Part shown: positions 23,085-26,033 of the stretch, piece after piece
Layout: the number at the start of each line of letters is the position of its first letter
How positions within the stretch are numbered: position 1 is the stretch's first letter
Assembly: GCA_041538025.1 (NCBI GenBank)
Contig: JBGOEV010000036.1
Location: 1 to 26,033, forward strand
Direction: 5' to 3'
Origin: Thermosaccharophagus gerlachensis
GTDB lineage: Bacteria; Armatimonadota; Fervidibacteria; Fervidibacterales; Thermosaccharophagaceae
Length of the DNA: 26,033 bases
Program-made: the position numbers and the translations under genes
The notes under the pieces: generated by a model
What the model was told of the DNA's origin: nothing
Database searches by the model: none
What the model saw: the letters and a program-made list of their open reading frames with translations, nothing else

Positions 23085-24512
23085 TCAACGCCTCCTCAAT
23101 CTCGCTACAAGCTTCGGCATGTGCAACGGTTTTCCAATAGCGATTTTTGCGCTCTCGCAGAGGGCTTCTGAAAGTGTTGGATGAGGATGTATTAGCTTGA
23201 CGAATTCATCGAGCTTCAAGCCGAGTTGAATAGCCAAAGTTGCCTCGTTTATGATTTCGCCTGCTTGTGCCGAGAAGATATGCACGCCAACGAGTTTTCC
23301 AGTTCTACCGTCGCCGACGACTTTAACAAACCCTTCAGCTTCATTGCATGCAAGAGCACGCCCGTTTGCTCTCATCTGGAACTCCCCAACAAGAACTGAG
23401 TCGGTGCATTGTCTCAGCTCCTCTTCGGTTAAACCAACCGAGGCGACCTCTGGATGAATGAATACGCACGCTGGTATGAGTAAGCTCTCAACATCAATAT
23501 TGCCTCCCAAGATGGCTTCAACTACTAATTCTCCCTCAGCCATAGCTTGGTGAGCAAAACCACCCCCTCTTATCACATCGCCGATGGCATAAATGTGTGG
23601 TGCTGTGGTGCGCAAACTGTTATCAACGATTACCCTCCCATCACTTCCAAGATTAACACCAACGGCTTCCGCATTAATGGTGGCAGTATCAGGAACACGT
23701 CCTATGGCTACAATCACAGCATCAAACAAACCTACCGAGGCTTCTTGACCCCGTTGGAAACGCAGTTTGAAAGAGCCATCCTCTGTGAGTTCGCCCAAAG
23801 TCACGTTAGTCTCAGTTAGCACATCAATACCGAACTTGCGCAGATGGGCTTCAACACTCCTTGATATTGAGCCATCCATCGTCGGGAGCACTTTCGGCAT
23901 CAACTCAAAAAGCGTTACATCACTGCCAAGCGATTTGAAGAGCCAAGCCATCTCAACACCTATCGCGCCAGCACCGATGATGGCGATTCGCTTTGGTAGC
24001 TGTCTCATGAAAAGAGCTTGCTCAGCAAGCAGGCACAGGTCATGTTCTGGCAAGCACCGCAATGAACGTGGCTTTGAACCTGTTGCTATGATGGCTTTCT
24101 TAAATCTTAGCTTGCTTTCTTCCTCTCCATGCGTTACTGTTAACTCGTTAACGCCTGTGAAGCTTGCCTCACCACAAATGACTTCAACACCGTTTGAACG
24201 CATTAAATGCATCAAACCACGCCTTAGGTTTTCAACAACCCTATCGCGCCATTTGAGCATCTGCTCATAGTCAAGTGCGAAGCCATCAATCCTAACGCCG
24301 ATGTCATTAAGATGGCGTAAACTTACAAGCGATTTAGCCACATGCAACATAGCCTTCGTTGGTATACAACCCCTGTTGAGGCATGTGCCACCAAGCTCGG
24401 AGCGTTCAATCAATGCTGTATGCATGCCAGCTTGCGCAGCCCTTATCGCAGCAACATAGCCAGCAGGTCCACCACCTATGACCACAACATCAAACGCCCT
24501 CAAATCTCCCAT
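23085..24512 (-). CDS. lpdA: Dihydrolipoamide dehydrogenase (E3)
   Basis: A 475-residue FAD disulfide oxidoreductase that reoxidises lipoamide in pyruvate/2-oxoacid dehydrogenase or glycine cleavage complexes. It has an FAD motif GGGPAGYVAAIRAAQ (13-27) and the redox-active pair Cys44 and Cys49 (GGTCLNRGCIPTKAML). The NAD motif GAGAIGVEMAWLF, the FAD motif AIGDV and the C-terminal His-Glu motif HPHPTLSEAL are also present. Mercuric reductase is excluded by the absence of its C-terminal Cys pair. Earlier starts at 24581 and 24518 are less likely. The ATG at 24512 has GAGGTG 6 nt upstream, while 24518 directly abuts it. It is the first gene of an operon with the radical SAM maturase. No E1 or E2 gene is in the window. 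Confidence 0.95.
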   Translation of the reverse strand: MGDLRAFDVVVIGGGPAGYVAAIRAAQAGMHTALIERSELGGTCLNRGCIPTKAMLHVAKSLVSLRHLNDIGVRIDGFALDYEQMLKWRDRVVENLRRGLMHLMRSNGVEVICGEASFTGVNELTVTHGEEESKLRFKKAIIATGSKPRSLRCLPEHDLCLLAEQALFMRQLPKRIAIIGAGAIGVEMAWLFKSLGSDVTLFELMPKVLPTMDGSISRSVEAHLRKFGIDVLTETNVTLGELTEDGSFKLRFQRGQEASVGLFDAVIVAIGRVPDTATINAEAVGVNLGSDGRVIVDNSLRTTAPHIYAIGDVIRGGGFAHQAMAEGELVVEAILGGNIDVESLLIPACVFIHPEVASVGLTEEELRQCTDSVLVGEFQMRANGRALACNEAEGFVKVVGDGRTGKLVGVHIFSAQAGEIINEATLAIQLGLKLDEFVKLIHPHPTLSEALCESAKIAIGKPLHMPKLVARLRRR

Positions 24513-24574
24513 GCTCATCACCTCAGCTGACTTCCTTAACTTATGAGCCTCTTGAGAATAGCTGAGAACCACTT

Positions 24575-24604
24575 CCACCACTTTAGCGTCATCATTAATG
24601 GTGG
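24575..24604. repeat. Inverted repeat in the lpd divergent spacer
   Basis: CCACCA (24575-24580) and TGGTGG (24599-24604) are perfect inverted copies separated by 18 nt, in the spacer from which lpd and the surface protein diverge. The spacing resembles a dyad for a dimeric regulator, but six-base arms can occur by chance. I see no clear promoter pair. Confidence 0.2.
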
Positions 24605-24693
24605 CATGCAGAAGTTTAGTATGGCAAAGATCTCGTCAAACTACACAACACAGCGATCAAAGTGCACCCTCACATGCAATGGAGGTGTCTTGG

Positions 24694-26033
24694 ATGCTCC
24701 GTATGAGGTATGCAGTTTGCTTTCACATCTTTTTGCTCTTTCTCTTTGTAGCTGGTGGCTTTTGTGGTGAAGTGAGGGGAACCGTTTTTGATACTGACGG
24801 GCAGACGCCAAAGGGTGGCGTTACAGTAATGATTTCGTCCCCAGAAGATGCGTTGCGAGCTCGTCACAACCTGCCGCGCATTGCGACAACGAATGCAAAC
24901 GGGCAATTCTCCTTTGACGGTTTGAGTGCGGGAAATTACACTGTGCGTGCTATATTGGAAACACCCCAAGTGTTCATAGCCACATCTCAAACTCGTCTTG
25001 TGGCTGAAGATGCTCGTGTTGGTGTCTGGGTGACGCTTCGCCCAATCGTAACTCAAGGTGAAGCTGTGTTGTGGGGTTTCGTGAAGACGGATGATAATGT
25101 GCTCTTAACCGATGCGCAAGTGGTTTACCGAAAAGTCGGTAGCGAAGATTGGCAGCAGGCACCCGTGGATGAGTTCGGGATGTATCTTGTTCGTGTTTCC
25201 GAGGAAGGCAAATATGAAGTGGCAGCTGTAGGGGGCGTGTTTGCGAAAGCACCACAGATAATTCGCCGTCTGCTTAGCACATCACTCAAACCGCAAACAG
25301 TGAAGCTCACAGATGGCTCAGCGGTCAAGGTTGATCTTGTTGCACTCCAACTGCCGAGGATAATCACTGAAAGGCGCAAGGGAGATAGGTTCCCAGAACT
25401 CCGTGTTGAGGGGCATTTAGTTGATGAGGATGGTAACGCCATCGCCCAAAAACCTTTCAGAGTCACATCTCTAAGGGTAAGTGGAGTTACAAGGTTAGGA
25501 GGGCAGTTCACATTCGTCGACTATTTTGATCTGCGCGCCGAAACGGATGAAAACGGTCGTTTCAGTGTCCTCATAGGTGAGAGAACCCTCCGCCAGAGGA
25601 TACCAATGCTTGTTGCGAGAGAAATTGAGTTCACAGTTACGCTCACAATACAGGTTGATGGGTTCGCTCCAACGCTTGTCTCACTGCCAAGGGAAGTGAT
25701 TGAACAGTTGCTCAAACCCGATGTAAAGGAGCCTGTGAGAGTAGAAGTTGGGAAAGTGACCATAACGAAGGGCATAAACCTCGTCGTGAATGTGATTGAT
25801 GCAGCCACAAAAACGCCAATTGAAAACGCTGTAGTGATTGTAGCATCAGGCAGAGTCAATTCAGTGGTAGTGGAGGCGCTTGCAAGATGGTTTAAGCGTC
25901 ATGGTGGACACCACGGGAAGGTGAAGAGGACAACGGATATGATGCTTTATTCCGAGTCAGATGCAAACGGTCGCGCCACTTTTGAAACTCTCCCAACAGC
26001 ACCTCTGCACATCTATGCTGTGAGGGATGGTTA
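24694..26033 (+). CDS. Secreted protein with carboxypeptidase-regulatory-like repeats (partial, 3' end beyond window)
   Basis: An open reading frame of at least 446 codons that runs off the right edge. GGAGGTG lies 6 nt before the ATG; an in-frame ATG at 24679 is possible but has no ribosome binding site. Residues about 6-23 are a hydrophobic signal peptide (HIFLLFLFVAGGF). The mature part is made of beta-sandwich repeats of the carboxypeptidase-regulatory-like/CNA-B type. Repeat 1 covers about 25-90 (RGTVFDTDGQTPKGGVTV to GNYTVRA) and repeat 2 about 130-210. Repeat 3 covers about 235-290 (EGHLVDEDGNAI to DENGRFSV). Repeat 4 covers about 362-446 (NVIDAATKTPIENAVV to DANGRATF). A basic His-containing patch, RHGGHHGK, lies in repeat 4. 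It is probably an exported or surface scaffold protein; no enzymatic domain is visible in this part. Confidence 0.82.
   Translation, partial: MLRMRYAVCFHIFLLFLFVAGGFCGEVRGTVFDTDGQTPKGGVTVMISSPEDALRARHNLPRIATTNANGQFSFDGLSAGNYTVRAILETPQVFIATSQTRLVAEDARVGVWVTLRPIVTQGEAVLWGFVKTDDNVLLTDAQVVYRKVGSEDWQQAPVDEFGMYLVRVSEEGKYEVAAVGGVFAKAPQIIRRLLSTSLKPQTVKLTDGSAVKVDLVALQLPRIITERRKGDRFPELRVEGHLVDEDGNAIAQKPFRVTSLRVSGVTRLGGQFTFVDYFDLRAETDENGRFSVLIGERTLRQRIPMLVAREIEFTVTLTIQVDGFAPTLVSLPREVIEQLLKPDVKEPVRVEVGKVTITKGINLVVNVIDAATKTPIENAVVIVASGRVNSVVVEALARWFKRHGGHHGKVKRTTDMMLYSESDANGRATFETLPTAPLHIYAVRDG

Noticed and set aside
23767..24270. A 167-codon plus-strand frame antisense to lpd
   Set aside because: Shadow of the conserved NAD and FAD domains of lpd, with no support of its own.
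1..26033. CRISPR arrays, insertion sequences, integrase or attachment sites
   Set aside because: No tandem direct repeats, transposase motifs or tRNA-flanked direct repeats were seen.

Overview
This is bacterial chromosomal DNA of moderate GC content, densely packed with genes and carrying no obvious mobile element, CRISPR array or prophage. The organism looks like a free-living, probably thermophilic bacterium from a poorly sampled phylum. I infer this from the mix of a type-A RNase P RNA, FolE2 instead of FolE, a rubredoxin, an anaerobic sulfatase-maturase-type radical SAM enzyme, a HydB/HndC-like NuoF and TadE/TadG-type pseudopilins. Armatimonadota or Fervidibacteria would fit, but that is only a guess from the gene mix. 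Most genes have a clear GGGGTGA- or GGAGGTG-like ribosome binding site. I used these to move several starts inward from the longest reading frame.

Layout. At 1-1068 (minus) is a LuxE-family acyl-protein synthetase gene. Divergent from it is a plus-strand run of a zinc alcohol dehydrogenase, pyrG (CTP synthase) and pcrA/uvrD (helicase), ending at 6257. The RNase P RNA gene rnpB (6286-6698, minus) has a near-consensus promoter. It is followed by a tiny rubredoxin gene (6842-7006, plus). A minus-strand block der, tadG-like, tadE-like (10111 down to 7017) converges on rubredoxin.

From 10282 to 20697 everything is on the plus strand: a secreted SUMF1/FGE-fold protein, yceD (DUF177), rpmF (L32), a Lon-family AAA protease, a stand-alone NuoF-like flavoprotein, a LysM-NlpC/P60 peptidoglycan hydrolase, a PstS-like binding protein, an MFS exporter and a DegT/DnrJ-type aminotransferase. 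A tight minus-strand operon follows, read from 24512 down to 20740: lpd (dihydrolipoamide dehydrogenase), a radical SAM/SPASM maturase, folE2 and queD. The last two make the first two intermediates of queuosine/7-deazaguanine synthesis. The window ends inside a secreted multi-domain protein with carboxypeptidase-regulatory-like (CNA-B/transthyretin-type) repeats.

Most of the content is housekeeping. I did not find a self-evident new system such as a defence island or biosynthetic cluster. The points most worth a second look are: (i) the NuoF-like protein, whose N-terminal thioredoxin-like domain has lost three of its four expected [2Fe-2S] cysteines; (ii) the TadG-like protein with a large repetitive beta-rich passenger, encoded with TadE behind der; (iii) an orphan LuxE-like enzyme at the left edge; (iv) a SUMF1-fold protein lacking the catalytic cysteines, in the same window as a radical SAM sulfatase-maturase homologue with no sulfatase; and (v) a 186-nt spacer between the Lon-like gene and the NuoF-like gene that may be a gene remnant.
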